A DNA stretch of 64,000 nt from NCBI GenBank assembly GCA_023150295.1, contig JAKLLE010000011.1:19592-83591 (forward strand). The letters are read 5' to 3'. Positions 56,183 to 64,000 of this stretch are shown piece after piece; position 1 is the stretch's first letter; each line of letters opens with the position of its first letter. The notes beneath the pieces were generated by a model that saw only the letters and a program-made list of their open reading frames with translations, was not told the origin of the DNA and searched no databases. Made by a program: the position numbers and the translations under genes. Source of the stretch: Giesbergeria sp. GTDB lineage: Bacteria > Pseudomonadota > Gammaproteobacteria > Burkholderiales > Burkholderiaceae_C.

Positions 56183-59100
56183 ATGTGGTCAGCCATCCCC
56201 TCTTGGAGAGCTCTTTGTGTGCTGGGTGCGGGCTGCTGGGGTGTCACCCAGGCCGCCGCCCAATGCGCAGGTTCGGTGCTGGAGCCCGGCGCACCTGCGG
56301 CCCAGGTGGTGGCGCTGTCGGGGCAGGGGCAAACCCGGGCGGGTGAGGCTGCACCCTGGCAGGCCGCCGCGCTGTCGCAGCACCTGGGTGCCGGGTCCGA
56401 TGTGCGTACCCTGGCCCTGTCGTCCGCTGCGCTGCTGCTGGCAGACCGCACGCAGATCCGCATGGCGGCACAGGCCCAGGTGCGCCTGTGCGAGTCCCGG
56501 CCCGAGCGTAGCTTGCTGGAACTGATGGCCGGGCGCCTGTGGGCGCGCACCAAGAAGGCCCCCGCTGGGCTGGAGCTGCGCACCCCGGCCGCCACCGCCG
56601 TGGTGCGCGGCACCGATTGGGACGTGGAGGTGGAACAGGGCGGGCGCACCACGTTGACCGTGCTTTCGGGGCGGGTGGAGCTTTCCAACGAACTGGGCCG
56701 TGTGGAACTGGGCCCGGCCGAACAAGGCGTGGTGGTGCCGGGCCAGGCGCCCGTCAAGCGCATGCTGGTGCAGCCGCGCGAGCGCGTGCAATGGGTGGCG
56801 GCCTACCCGGCAGACCCCACGCGCTGGGAGGAATTCCAGCGCCCCGGCCTCAGCGGGCCGCTGGCCGATGTGCGTGCGCTGGTGCAGGCGGGGCAATGGG
56901 GCCTGGCGCGCGAACGATTGCTGGCGCTGGGTGCGCAGGGCGAAGGGGCCGCTGCCATCGCGCTCGCCCTGGCCGACCTGGAGCTGGCCGACGGCCAGAC
57001 CGAGGCCGCCCTAGTGCGCCTGGCGCAGGCCTGGCAGCGCACGCAGGACCCGCGCACGGCCGCGCGCCGAGCGGAGCTGCTGCTGTTGCTGGACCGTGCC
57101 GCCGAGGCGCGCGCCTGGCTCGACACCACGCGCCCCACGGCGCCCGAAGCACCGGAGCTGCTGCTGGCAGACGCAGATTGGCAGCGACTGCAAGGCCAAG
57201 GCGACGCGGCCCTGGCGCTGTACCGCGAGGCCGTGGCCCGCGCGCAGACCGCAGCCACGCAGGCGGCCGCGCAATGGGGCCTGGGCCGGGCGTTGCAGGA
57301 GCGTGGCGACCTGCACGCCGCCCGCGTGGCCCTGGCGCGTGCGGTGGCGCTGGTGCCCGACAACCCCGCCTACCGTGGTGCCCAGGCAACCGCTGCGACC
57401 GAGGCCTTGCGCATGCCGCAAGCGCGTGCCGGGCTCGACGCCGCCCTGGCGATGGCGGGCGACGACTACGTGAGCCTGGCGGGTGCCGGCCTGTGGGCCC
57501 TGCAGCAGGGCGACCCCGGAGGCGCGCGCACCTTGCTGCTCAAGGCGCTGGTGATCGAGCCGCGCTACGCCCAGGCCCATGTCTGGCTTGCGGTGGCCGA
57601 ATACCGGTTGGGTGGGCAGGCCGCAGCCTTTGATTCCCTGGAGCGCGCGCGGCTGGCCGACCCCAAAGACCCGCTGCCCTGGCAGGTGGAATCCATCCTG
57701 CGCAACGACGGCGGCGAGCCCGAAGCCGCCATCGCTGCCGCGCGCGAGGCCCTGGGTCGCCTGCCCTACCTCAAATCGCTCAACCCGCTGGCCAGCGACG
57801 CCCAGGGCTCGGCCAACCTGGGCAAGGCTTTGGGCGATTTCGGGCTGGAGCACTGGGCGCGTGCCTACGCGCAGCAGTCGTACTACCCGCTGTGGGCGGG
57901 CAGCCATTTCTTCATGGCCAACCGCTACGAAAGCGACTTCAGCCGCAACTCCGAGCTCATGCAGGGCTACCTGGCCGACCCTCTGGCCTTTGGCATGGGC
58001 GAGCGCCAGGTGCCCGTGCTGCGCACGCTGGGCACCGAAGCCGTGGTGGTGGCCAGCGCCGGGCGCGATGCGCGGCAGACCTCTTTGGCCGCCGATGGCG
58101 TGCTGCGGGGCCTGGGAGCTGCACCCATGCCCATGGCCTGGTTGGTGCGCGCCAATGGGCTGCGCCTGTGGCCGCGCGGCGGTTCGGGCTCGTACTGGCT
58201 GACGGCGCCCATGGTGGATCTGGCCTGGGGGGCGCGGCCGGTAGACCGTCTGGGCCTGTTTGCGGTGCACAACCAAGGCAGCGACCGCTCGGGCTACCCC
58301 GGCGGGCTGGACCTGGGCACGGCCCGCTTTGACGGCGTGGCCCGTGGCACGTCCACGCGCACCGACCTGGGAGGTTCCTGGCGCTGGTCCGCCGATGCGC
58401 AGACCTGGTTCAAGCTGCACCATGCGCGCAACAGCAATGCCCGCAGCCTGGACCTGGTGGACTGGGGGCCGCAGGATTCGCGCCTGGTGGACCGTCTGGA
58501 AGGCGCGATGCTGCGCCATGTGGTGCAGTGGCCTGGGCAGCGCTGGAGCCTGGGCTGGGAATATGCACGGGCGCAGACGCGCAACGGCCTGTACGACCCA
58601 GGCTTGCCCTGGGAGGCGTCCGAGGCCAGCACCCGTGTGGCATTCGACATGCCCTGGGTCGACGCCGAATGGCGCCAGGGCGCCTGGACCTGGCAGGCCG
58701 GTGCCTACTGGCCGCACCTGCAGGTGCGCAGCACCAGCCGCTACTACCGCCAGACCGACGGCGCCGACCTGCTGCCGCCCGCCATCACCGAGGCCGGGCA
58801 CGCCCGCAAGCTGCGGCCCCGCGTGGGCGTGTCGTACCACATGGGGCCGGGCCGGGCACTGCATGCAGCCTACATCGAGAACGTGCACGCACCCGCCACG
58901 CACACCCTGGCGCCAGTCGCTGTGGGCGCGATTGCCGCAGACCACCAGTACCAGCGCATGGGCAGCCTGGCACGCAAACGTGCCCTGCAATGGGACTGGG
59001 AGATCGACCCGCGCACCTTTGCCTGGGCCATGGCCAGCAGCCAGCACATCGTCAACCCCCAGGGGCCGGATGGGCGCGTGCTCATCCCCGGCATGGGCGT

Positions 59101-59584
59101 GGCAGTGTCTGACCGCGCGGATGTGCTGGCGCCGGTGTCGGCCTCGGGCCAGATTGCGATCGATGCCTACAACGGCAACCCCTTTTTCGGGCAGGGCAGC
59201 CTGCAACAGATGGGTGTGGCGGTCAACCACGTGTGGGCCCCACGCCGCAGCCTGCTGGCCAGCTACACCTGGGCCCGTTCGCGCAACACCGGCGCGGCTT
59301 TCGCAGGGCTGCCGCTGCCCGGCGTGCCGCGCCACACCGCCGTGCTGGCCCATGCCTGGCGCCATGGCGGGCGCGACCTGAGCCTGGCGTCCCTGGTGTA
59401 CCGGGGCTCGCGCTTTGCCGACCAGGCGGCCCAGTCGGCGCTGGGGGCGGGCTGGAACCTCAACCTGGTGCTGTTCCGCGAATCGGCAGACCGCCGCTGG
59501 GCCTGGACCGGTACCTTGCAAACGCCGTTGCACGGCACCGTGCGGCCTGCGCTGTGGGCCAGCCTGCGCTACCGTATGGATTAA
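56183..59584 (+). CDS. Giant FecR-domain/TPR/beta-barrel envelope protein (1133 aa)
   Basis: Signal peptide (ALCVLGAGCWGVTQAAAQ, cleavage near 27). FecR domain about 35-180 (SALLLADRTQIRMAAQAQVR, LELRTPAATAVVRGTDWDVE, VLSGRVELSN). Tetratricopeptide-like helices from about 230 to 530 (YREAVARAQTAATQAAAQWG, LEPRYAQAHVWLAVAEYRLG type units). The final 550 residues alternate aromatic/Gly-rich strands and end in RPALWASLRYRMD, as outer-membrane barrels do. The result is an exported surface protein with a periplasmic sensor and repeat arm. Co-transcribed with the CHASE2 cyclase. Confidence 0.82.
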   Translation: MWSAIPSWRALCVLGAGCWGVTQAAAQCAGSVLEPGAPAAQVVALSGQGQTRAGEAAPWQAAALSQHLGAGSDVRTLALSSAALLLADRTQIRMAAQAQVRLCESRPERSLLELMAGRLWARTKKAPAGLELRTPAATAVVRGTDWDVEVEQGGRTTLTVLSGRVELSNELGRVELGPAEQGVVVPGQAPVKRMLVQPRERVQWVAAYPADPTRWEEFQRPGLSGPLADVRALVQAGQWGLARERLLALGAQGEGAAAIALALADLELADGQTEAALVRLAQAWQRTQDPRTAARRAELLLLLDRAAEARAWLDTTRPTAPEAPELLLADADWQRLQGQGDAALALYREAVARAQTAATQAAAQWGLGRALQERGDLHAARVALARAVALVPDNPAYRGAQATAATEALRMPQARAGLDAALAMAGDDYVSLAGAGLWALQQGDPGGARTLLLKALVIEPRYAQAHVWLAVAEYRLGGQAAAFDSLERARLADPKDPLPWQVESILRNDGGEPEAAIAAAREALGRLPYLKSLNPLASDAQGSANLGKALGDFGLEHWARAYAQQSYYPLWAGSHFFMANRYESDFSRNSELMQGYLADPLAFGMGERQVPVLRTLGTEAVVVASAGRDARQTSLAADGVLRGLGAAPMPMAWLVRANGLRLWPRGGSGSYWLTAPMVDLAWGARPVDRLGLFAVHNQGSDRSGYPGGLDLGTARFDGVARGTSTRTDLGGSWRWSADAQTWFKLHHARNSNARSLDLVDWGPQDSRLVDRLEGAMLRHVVQWPGQRWSLGWEYARAQTRNGLYDPGLPWEASEASTRVAFDMPWVDAEWRQGAWTWQAGAYWPHLQVRSTSRYYRQTDGADLLPPAITEAGHARKLRPRVGVSYHMGPGRALHAAYIENVHAPATHTLAPVAVGAIAADHQYQRMGSLARKRALQWDWEIDPRTFAWAMASSQHIVNPQGPDGRVLIPGMGVAVSDRADVLAPVSASGQIAIDAYNGNPFFGQGSLQQMGVAVNHVWAPRRSLLASYTWARSRNTGAAFAGLPLPGVPRHTAVLAHAWRHGGRDLSLASLVYRGSRFADQAAQSALGAGWNLNLVLFRESADRRWAWTGTLQTPLHGTVRPALWASLRYRMD

Positions 59585-59602
59585 TGGTGTTTTTGGCCTG
59601 CA

Positions 59603-59637
59603 GCGCTTATGGAATAAGCGCAATGCGCTATCAAAAT
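59603..59637. repeat. Chromosomal interspersed repeat with hairpin between the FecR gene and trpS
   Basis: GCGCTTAT-GGA-ATAAGCGC (perfect 8-bp arms) is followed by GCGCTATCAAAATAATAGCT. It lies between convergent genes and may act as a bidirectional terminator. Confidence 0.75.
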
Positions 59638-59642
59638 AATAG

Positions 59643-60944
59643 CTATTCCTTGGCCGCTGCGGCCTCTGCCAGGGCCTGGAGCGCGGCCTGTACCTCTGCC
59701 TGCGCCACGCCTTCGGTCAGTGTGCAGCGCTCTGCCAAAGCACCCAGCCCCTCGCGTTGCAGCAACGCGATGGCCTGCCCGGCGTCCTTGGGGGCGTCAA
59801 ACCCGGTGCTTTGCAGCAGCAGGCGACCGTCGGCCGCCACGAGCTTGAAGTAGAACTTGCCGTCCTTTTCGCGGTACTGCTTGAAGGCGGGCAGGGCGGT
59901 TTTGGCGGCTTTTGCGGCCTTGGCTGTGCTGGCACCCTGGGCCAGGCTGCGCAGGCCCACGGCGGCGCGCAGTTCACGCAGGAAGGGGGTGGCCATTGCG
60001 CGGGCGCGCTGGGCGCCGGCCAGCAGCGTGGCTTCGATGCGGGCCGGGTCCTGGACCAGCGCCTCGTAGCGTTCGCGCAGGGGGGTGACGATGCCGTCCA
60101 CCAGCTCGAACAACTGCTGCTTGGCGTCGCCCCAGGCCATGCCTGCGGCGTAGGCCTGGCGCAGGGCCTCGGTCTGCTCGGGGGTGGCAAACGCCTGGTA
60201 GATCTGGAACAGGGCCGAGCCCTCGGTGTCCTTGGGTTCGCCCGGCGCGCGCGAGTCGGTCACGATGCCCTGGATGAGCTTGCGCAGCTGCTCCCGGCTG
60301 CAGAACAGCGGGATGGTGTTGTCGTAGCTCTTGCTCATCTTGCGGCCATCCAGGCCGGGCAGGGTGGCCACGTTGTCGTCGATCACCGCCTCGGGCAGCA
60401 TGAAGTGCTCGCCATAGAGGTGGTTGAAGCTTGCGCCCATGTCGCGCGCCATCTCGATGTGCTGCACCTGGTCGCGTCCCACGGGCACTTTGTGCGCCTT
60501 GAACATCAAAATGTCGGCGCCCATGAGCACGGGGTACATGAACAGGCCTGCGGTCACGCCGTCATCCTGCTCGCGCCCGGCCGCCTGGTTCTTGTCCTGC
60601 GCGGCCTTGTAGGCGTGGGCGCGGTTGAGCAGGCCCTTGCCGGTCACGCAGGTCAACAGCCAGGTTAGTTCTGGGATTTCCGGAATATCGGACTGGCGGT
60701 AGAAAACCACCTTCTCCGGGTCCAGGCCCGCAGCCAGCCAGCTGGCAGCGATCTCCAGCGTGGAGCGCTGGATGCGCGCCGGGTCTTCGCACTTGATGAG
60801 CGCGTGGTAGTCGGCCAGGAAGTAAAAGCTCTGCACGCCAGGCCGCAGGCTGGCCTGCACCGAGGGGCGGATGGAGCCCACGTAGTTGCCCAGGTGGGGC
60901 GTGCCCGTGGTGGTGATGCCGGTGAGAAAACGCGTGGTGCTCAT
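59643..60944 (-). CDS. trpS: Tryptophanyl-tRNA synthetase
   Basis: 433 residues. Class I signature HIGH as GTPHLGNYVGSI near residue 14, and KMSKS in LDGRKMSKSYDNTIPLF near 205. The ADYHALIKCEDPARIQRS and YPVLMGADILMFKAHKVPVG, RDQVQHIEMARDMG blocks are typical of bacterial TrpRS. About 100 residues longer than the E. coli enzyme through a C-terminal extension (KEDGKFYFKLVAADGRLLLQ, DAPKDAGQAIALL), a domain seen in other betaproteobacterial TrpRS. It charges tRNA-Trp. Confidence 0.95.
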   Translation of the reverse strand: MSTTRFLTGITTTGTPHLGNYVGSIRPSVQASLRPGVQSFYFLADYHALIKCEDPARIQRSTLEIAASWLAAGLDPEKVVFYRQSDIPEIPELTWLLTCVTGKGLLNRAHAYKAAQDKNQAAGREQDDGVTAGLFMYPVLMGADILMFKAHKVPVGRDQVQHIEMARDMGASFNHLYGEHFMLPEAVIDDNVATLPGLDGRKMSKSYDNTIPLFCSREQLRKLIQGIVTDSRAPGEPKDTEGSALFQIYQAFATPEQTEALRQAYAAGMAWGDAKQQLFELVDGIVTPLRERYEALVQDPARIEATLLAGAQRARAMATPFLRELRAAVGLRSLAQGASTAKAAKAAKTALPAFKQYREKDGKFYFKLVAADGRLLLQSTGFDAPKDAGQAIALLQREGLGALAERCTLTEGVAQAEVQAALQALAEAAAAKE

Positions 60945-60980
60945 GGGAACGAAGTCAGCAGGAAGGAGGGAAGGACGGGT

Positions 60981-61649
60981 CTAGCGCATCAGCGTGGTGA
61001 TGGGGATGAGCATCAGGTTGATGATGCCGTAGCCCAGGTTCATCAGCGGGCGCAGCCACAGGCTGCCCACAATGCCCGCAATGACCAGGCCCATGACGAT
61101 GAAGAAGCCCCAGGGTTCGATGCGCGACACCAGGTGCGCCTGCTTCCAGGGCAGCAGCCCCACCAGGATGCGCCCGCCATCGAGCGGCGGCAGCGGAAAC
61201 AGGTTGAACGCCCACATCACCAGGTTGACCAGCACCCCGGCGCGCGCCATTTCAAGGAAAAACCGCTCGTCGATGTCCATGCCTACCAGCACCACCAGGA
61301 ACACCGCCCACAGCACCGCCTGCACAAAGTTGGAGGCTGGCCCTGCCAGCGCCACCCACACCATGTGCTGCTTGGGCTTGCGCAGGTTGCCAAAGTTGAC
61401 CGGCACCGGTTTGGCGTAACCGAATAGGAAGGCGCCCGAGGTGGCGAAGTACAGCAGCAGCGGCATCAGGATGGTGCCCACCGGGTCGATGTGCTTGATG
61501 GGGTTGAGCGTGATGCGCCCCATCATGTGGGCGGTGTTGTCGCCAAAGTGGCGTGCCGCGTAGCCATGGGCCGCCTCGTGAACGGTGATGGCAAACAGCA
61601 CCGGCAGGGCGTAGATCAGAACGGTTTGGATGAGGTTGGAGGTGTCCAC
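60981..61649 (-). CDS. Site-2-protease-family membrane metalloprotease
   Basis: 222 residues. HEAAHGYAARHFGD near residue 24 gives the HExxH-like zinc site (HEAAH). The second motif is NLFPLPPLDGGRILVGLL near 165 with the conserved LDGGR aspartate. About five membrane helices. It belongs to the short, PDZ-less S2P group whose substrates are mostly unknown. Part of a leftward run with the Sua5-like and PHP genes. Confidence 0.88.
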   Translation of the reverse strand: MDTSNLIQTVLIYALPVLFAITVHEAAHGYAARHFGDNTAHMMGRITLNPIKHIDPVGTILMPLLLYFATSGAFLFGYAKPVPVNFGNLRKPKQHMVWVALAGPASNFVQAVLWAVFLVVLVGMDIDERFFLEMARAGVLVNLVMWAFNLFPLPPLDGGRILVGLLPWKQAHLVSRIEPWGFFIVMGLVIAGIVGSLWLRPLMNLGYGIINLMLIPITTLMR

Positions 61650-61696
61650 GCGCCGATTGTCTCAGACGCAGCGCGCCCGCCTGGCCCGTGGGGCGA

Positions 61697-62332
61697 TCAC
61701 AGGCCCAGGGCCTGCAGGCTGCCGCGCCCCTGGCGCACCACCTCGGGTTCGCCGCCCGTGCCCATGGGCGTGAGGTCGATCACCGTGGTGGGTGCGGACG
61801 GACAGGCCCCCGCATCGACCACGGCGGCCAGCGCATGCTCGAACTGCTTGCGGATGCCGTGGGCGTCGTTCAGCGGCTCGCTATCGCCGGGCGGGATCAG
61901 CGTGGTGGCCAGCAGCGGCGCACCATGCAGGGCCAACAGTTCCTGCAGTGTCTTGTGCTCGGGCACGCGCAGGCCGATGGTCTTGCGCGAGGGGTGGCTC
62001 ACGCGGCGCGGCACTTCCTTGGTGGCTTCGAGGATGAAGGTGTAGGCCCCCGGTGTGGCCAGCTTGAGCAGGCGGAACTGCCGGTTGTCCACGCGCGCGT
62101 AGCTGGCCAGCTCCGACAGGTCGCGGCACAGCAGCGTGAGGTGGTGCTTGTCGTCCACCTGGCGGATGCGGCGCAACTGGTCGGCGGCGTTCTTGTCGTC
62201 CAGGTGGCACACCAGCGCATAGCTCGAATCGGTGGGCACGGCCAGCACGCCGCCCTTGTGCAGCAGGGCGGCGGCCTGCTTGAGCAGGCGCGGCTGCGGG
62301 TTGTCTGGGTGGACTTCGAAATACTGGGCCAT
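61697..62332 (-). CDS. Sua5/YciO/YrdC-family protein (YciO type)
   Basis: 211 residues. The KGGVLAVPTDSSYALVCHLD opening and RIRQVDDKHHLTLLCRDLSE, PGAYTFILEATKEVPRRVSH, KTIGLRVPEHKTLQELL blocks are the YrdC fold. The R/K-rich nucleotide-binding pattern differs from the housekeeping TsaC, and the gene sits beside a PHP-domain gene as yciO does in E. coli, so the YciO branch is preferred. Function of YciO is uncertain. Confidence 0.88.
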   Translation of the reverse strand: MAQYFEVHPDNPQPRLLKQAAALLHKGGVLAVPTDSSYALVCHLDDKNAADQLRRIRQVDDKHHLTLLCRDLSELASYARVDNRQFRLLKLATPGAYTFILEATKEVPRRVSHPSRKTIGLRVPEHKTLQELLALHGAPLLATTLIPPGDSEPLNDAHGIRKQFEHALAAVVDAGACPSAPTTVIDLTPMGTGGEPEVVRQGRGSLQALGL

Positions 62333-62335
62333 GGG

Positions 62336-63205
62336 TCAGGCGTGTTGGATGCGGTCCGCCAGCAACTCCCACACGGGGGTGAGATCGCTTGGCAGCGGCG
62401 GCAGCGTGCCCAGGTCGGTGTGGGATTCGTCGGGGCTGTGGAAGTCACTGCCGCGCGAGGCCGCCAGGCCGAATTCGCGCGCCATGCCGGCATAGGTGGC
62501 GCATTCGGCCGTGGTGTGGCTGCCGGTGACCACCTCCACGCCCTGGCCGCCGTGCTGGCGAAACTCGGAGAACAGCGCAAACTCTTCGTTGGCGCTCAGG
62601 CTGTAGCGGGCGGGGTGGGCGATGATGGCCACGCCGCCTGCGTCGCAGATCCAGCGCACCGCATCGCCCAGGCGTGCCCAGCGGTGCGGCACGAAGCCGG
62701 GCTTGCCCTCGGTGAGAAAGCGACGGAAGACTTCGCCCGTGTCACGGCACACGCGCTGCTCGACCAGAAAGCGCGCAAAGTGCGTGCGCGAGATCAGCTC
62801 CGGGTTGCCCACGTAGCGCAGCGCGCCCTCGTAGGCGCCGGGAATGCCCACCTGGGCCAGTTGGGCTGCCATTTCCTGGGCGCGTTCGCCACGCCCGCCG
62901 CGGGTCTGGCGCAAGCCCTGCACCAGGCGTTCGTCGCTGGCGTCAAAGCCCAGGCCCACGATGTGTACCGTGGTGTTGGCAAAGGTGACCGAGATCTCTG
63001 CTCCTGTCAAAAAAGCCAGCCCTTGCGCCTTGGCGGCAGCGGCGGCACGCTGCAGGCCGCCCACCTCGTCGTGGTCCGTCAGGGCCCACAAGTCAACCCC
63101 GTTGGCCCGCGCTCTGGCGGCAACGGCCTCGGGCTCCAGTGTGCCGTCGGAAACGGTGCTGTGGCAGTGCAGGTCGGGGTTGGTGTAGGGGGTGCGGGTC
63201 ACCAA
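62336..63205 (-). CDS. PHP-domain 5'-3' exoribonuclease (RNase AM/YciV type)
   Basis: 289 residues. PHP metal ligands: DLHCHSTVSDGTL near 11, TDHDEVGGLQ near 43, LTGAEISVTF, AIIAHPARYSLS and GSDFHSPDESHTDLG near 255. The set matches YciV (RNase AM, TrpH), which trims 5' ends of rRNA and degrades short RNAs. Linked to the Sua5-like gene by a 3-base gap, as in many proteobacteria. Confidence 0.9.
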   Translation of the reverse strand: MVTRTPYTNPDLHCHSTVSDGTLEPEAVAARARANGVDLWALTDHDEVGGLQRAAAAAKAQGLAFLTGAEISVTFANTTVHIVGLGFDASDERLVQGLRQTRGGRGERAQEMAAQLAQVGIPGAYEGALRYVGNPELISRTHFARFLVEQRVCRDTGEVFRRFLTEGKPGFVPHRWARLGDAVRWICDAGGVAIIAHPARYSLSANEEFALFSEFRQHGGQGVEVVTGSHTTAECATYAGMAREFGLAASRGSDFHSPDESHTDLGTLPPLPSDLTPVWELLADRIQHA

Positions 63206-63312
63206 GCCATTCTACGGGTTTGTCCTTGCCTGCACAGGCGGTGTGGCGGGGCCTGGCTGGCGTAATCTAATGGGGTGGGCGCTACAGCCGCCTTGTGAAT
63301 TCGGAGAGAACC

Positions 63313-63857
63313 ATGCAACTCGACACTATCCGTGTGTCCCGCAAGCTGTAGGGCATGTTCCTGGTGCTGATGCTGGCTATGCTGGTGATTTCGGGCTTCC
63401 AGCAATACCGTGCCAACAGTTCCATGGCCAAGGCCACTGAGGAGGTCATTTCCATCAATGGCCGCATTATTCAGGCGGTGCGCTGGCGTGGAGCAACGGA
63501 AACGGCCACCGTCATGTTGATGGGTGCGACAGTGACCACCGATGCCGTGCTGGCCCAGCAGTACGACGCCAAGGTCAAGGAGGTCATTGCAGGGATTAGC
63601 AAGATTCAGGAGGGCATTGTTGCCCAGACCCTTGACCCGCAAGAGAAGGCGGTGCTCGACCAGGCACTGGTGGAGCGCAAGGCCACGCTGGCCGGTGTGG
63701 CCAAGGTGTGGGAACTCAAGGGCGCTGGCGATGTGGTGGAGACCCAGCGCTATGCAGATGAGGGTTCACCTTGCAGATTGCTCGCTATCTCAAGGCACAA
63801 GATGCATTTGTCGCCATGCTGGAGAAGCAGCGCGATACCGTGATTGCCGACGCCTAG
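63313..63857 (+). pseudogene. Methyl-accepting chemotaxis protein remnant, disrupted
   Basis: The frame starting MQLDTIRVSRKL at 63313 meets TAG at codon 13 (63349-63351) and continues as the first membrane helix and four-helix sensor (GMFLVLMLAMLVISGFQQYR, SMAKATEEVISINGRIIQAV). A frameshift near 63,770 moves it to another frame (RYLKAQDAFVAMLEKQRDTV), which stops at 63855-63857. HAMP and signalling domains are missing; the next bases belong to an insertion sequence. A second nonsense codon plus frameshift suggest decay before or after the insertion. Confidence 0.85.
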
Positions 63858-64000
63858 AGCCAATACTGTTCAGATAGTAGGCGGTATTAGTTGATAATCG
63901 GCCCCCATCAAGGACTTGATGGAGGCCCGGGATGGCGAGAACTCGCAAGACATTGCCCACACAGGTGGATATCGCGCATTTGATCAGTGCAGGTATGCTG
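63855..64000 (+). mobile_element. Left end of an insertion sequence (IS4-like), truncated by window
   Basis: It starts at or near TAGAGCCAATACTGTTCAGA, which directly interrupts the receptor gene, and carries a transposase start 75 bases in. An inverted repeat CCATCAAG-GA-CTTGATGG (63905-63922) sits just before the ribosome site and may limit transposase translation. The family name is a guess from the opening residues. Confidence 0.6.
63932..64000 (+). CDS. Transposase, N-terminal 23 codons visible
   Basis: ATG 63932 follows GGAGG by 6 bases. The visible peptide opens MARTRKTLPTQVDIAHLISA and continues to the window edge. Basic start followed by a helical segment resembles IS4-group transposases of the 'MAR..R.LP' type; the catalytic DDE part is outside the window. 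Confidence 0.6.
   Translation, partial: MARTRKTLPTQVDIAHLISAGML

Overview
The window looks like the chromosome of a Comamonadaceae betaproteobacterium (Acidovorax/Alicycliphilus/Delftia-like). The evidence is high GC, the housekeeping order greB, spoT, rpoZ, gmk, yicC, Ser/Thr kinase, PP2C phosphatase, rph, rdgB, hemW, and the short 'GCTATCAAAA..GAAGC' and 'GCGCTT...AAGCGC' repeats that I associate with this family. It carries most of a prophage (1 to about 38,784, entering from beyond the left edge), then resident chromosome (38,860-63,850), then a chemotaxis-receptor pseudogene cut by an insertion sequence that runs off the right edge.

Prophage, left to right. (a) 1-3,600: a leftward operon of overlapping small early genes ending in an HD phosphohydrolase and a ParB-like protein. 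It is served by a near-consensus promoter at 3,630-3,658 that lies inside operator dyads. (b) 3,750-5,770: leftward membrane and small genes plus a CI/LexA-type repressor with an intact cleavage site and Ser-Lys dyad. (c) 5,786-5,827: matching operators over a rightward promoter for a Cro/YdaS-like gene that is probably translated leaderless. (d) 6,130-8,160: a mosaic of tiny genes on both strands built from duplicated modules. (e) 8,160-10,576: CII-like regulator and replication genes. (f) 10,723-21,109: lambda-type head genes (Nu1, A, portal B, W, protease C with nested scaffold, D, E, FII, U). (g) 21,179-34,856: long non-contractile tail genes (tube, tape measure, and distal tail proteins resembling those of transposable siphophages). 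A 59-residue membrane protein lies on the opposite strand where tail-assembly chaperones are expected. (h) 34,938-37,860: lysis (membrane-anchored endolysin, nested Rz/Rz1), a Dam-type methylase and small genes. (i) 37,852-38,663: an accessory cassette with its own palindromic operator and HTH gene. The phage ends in the 3' half of a tRNA-Arg(ACG) gene (38,740-38,784), the attachment site. No integrase is in view, so it should lie left of position 1.

Chromosome. After greB come spoT, rpoZ, gmk and yicC (leftward), then rightward a kinase/phosphatase pair and rph-rdgB-hemW. Leftward genes follow: an I78-inhibitor lipoprotein, a truncated PEP-utilising enzyme overlapping a PhoU/DUF47-like protein, and a thioesterase. 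A signalling cluster comprises a secreted formylglycine-generating-enzyme-like protein divergent from a CHASE2-adenylate cyclase and a giant FecR/TPR/beta-barrel protein. Last come leftward trpS, a site-2-protease-like gene, a Sua5/YrdC gene and a PHP-domain nuclease.

Functions are assigned by reading motifs and recalling families. No database search was possible, and many small phage genes remain of unknown function.
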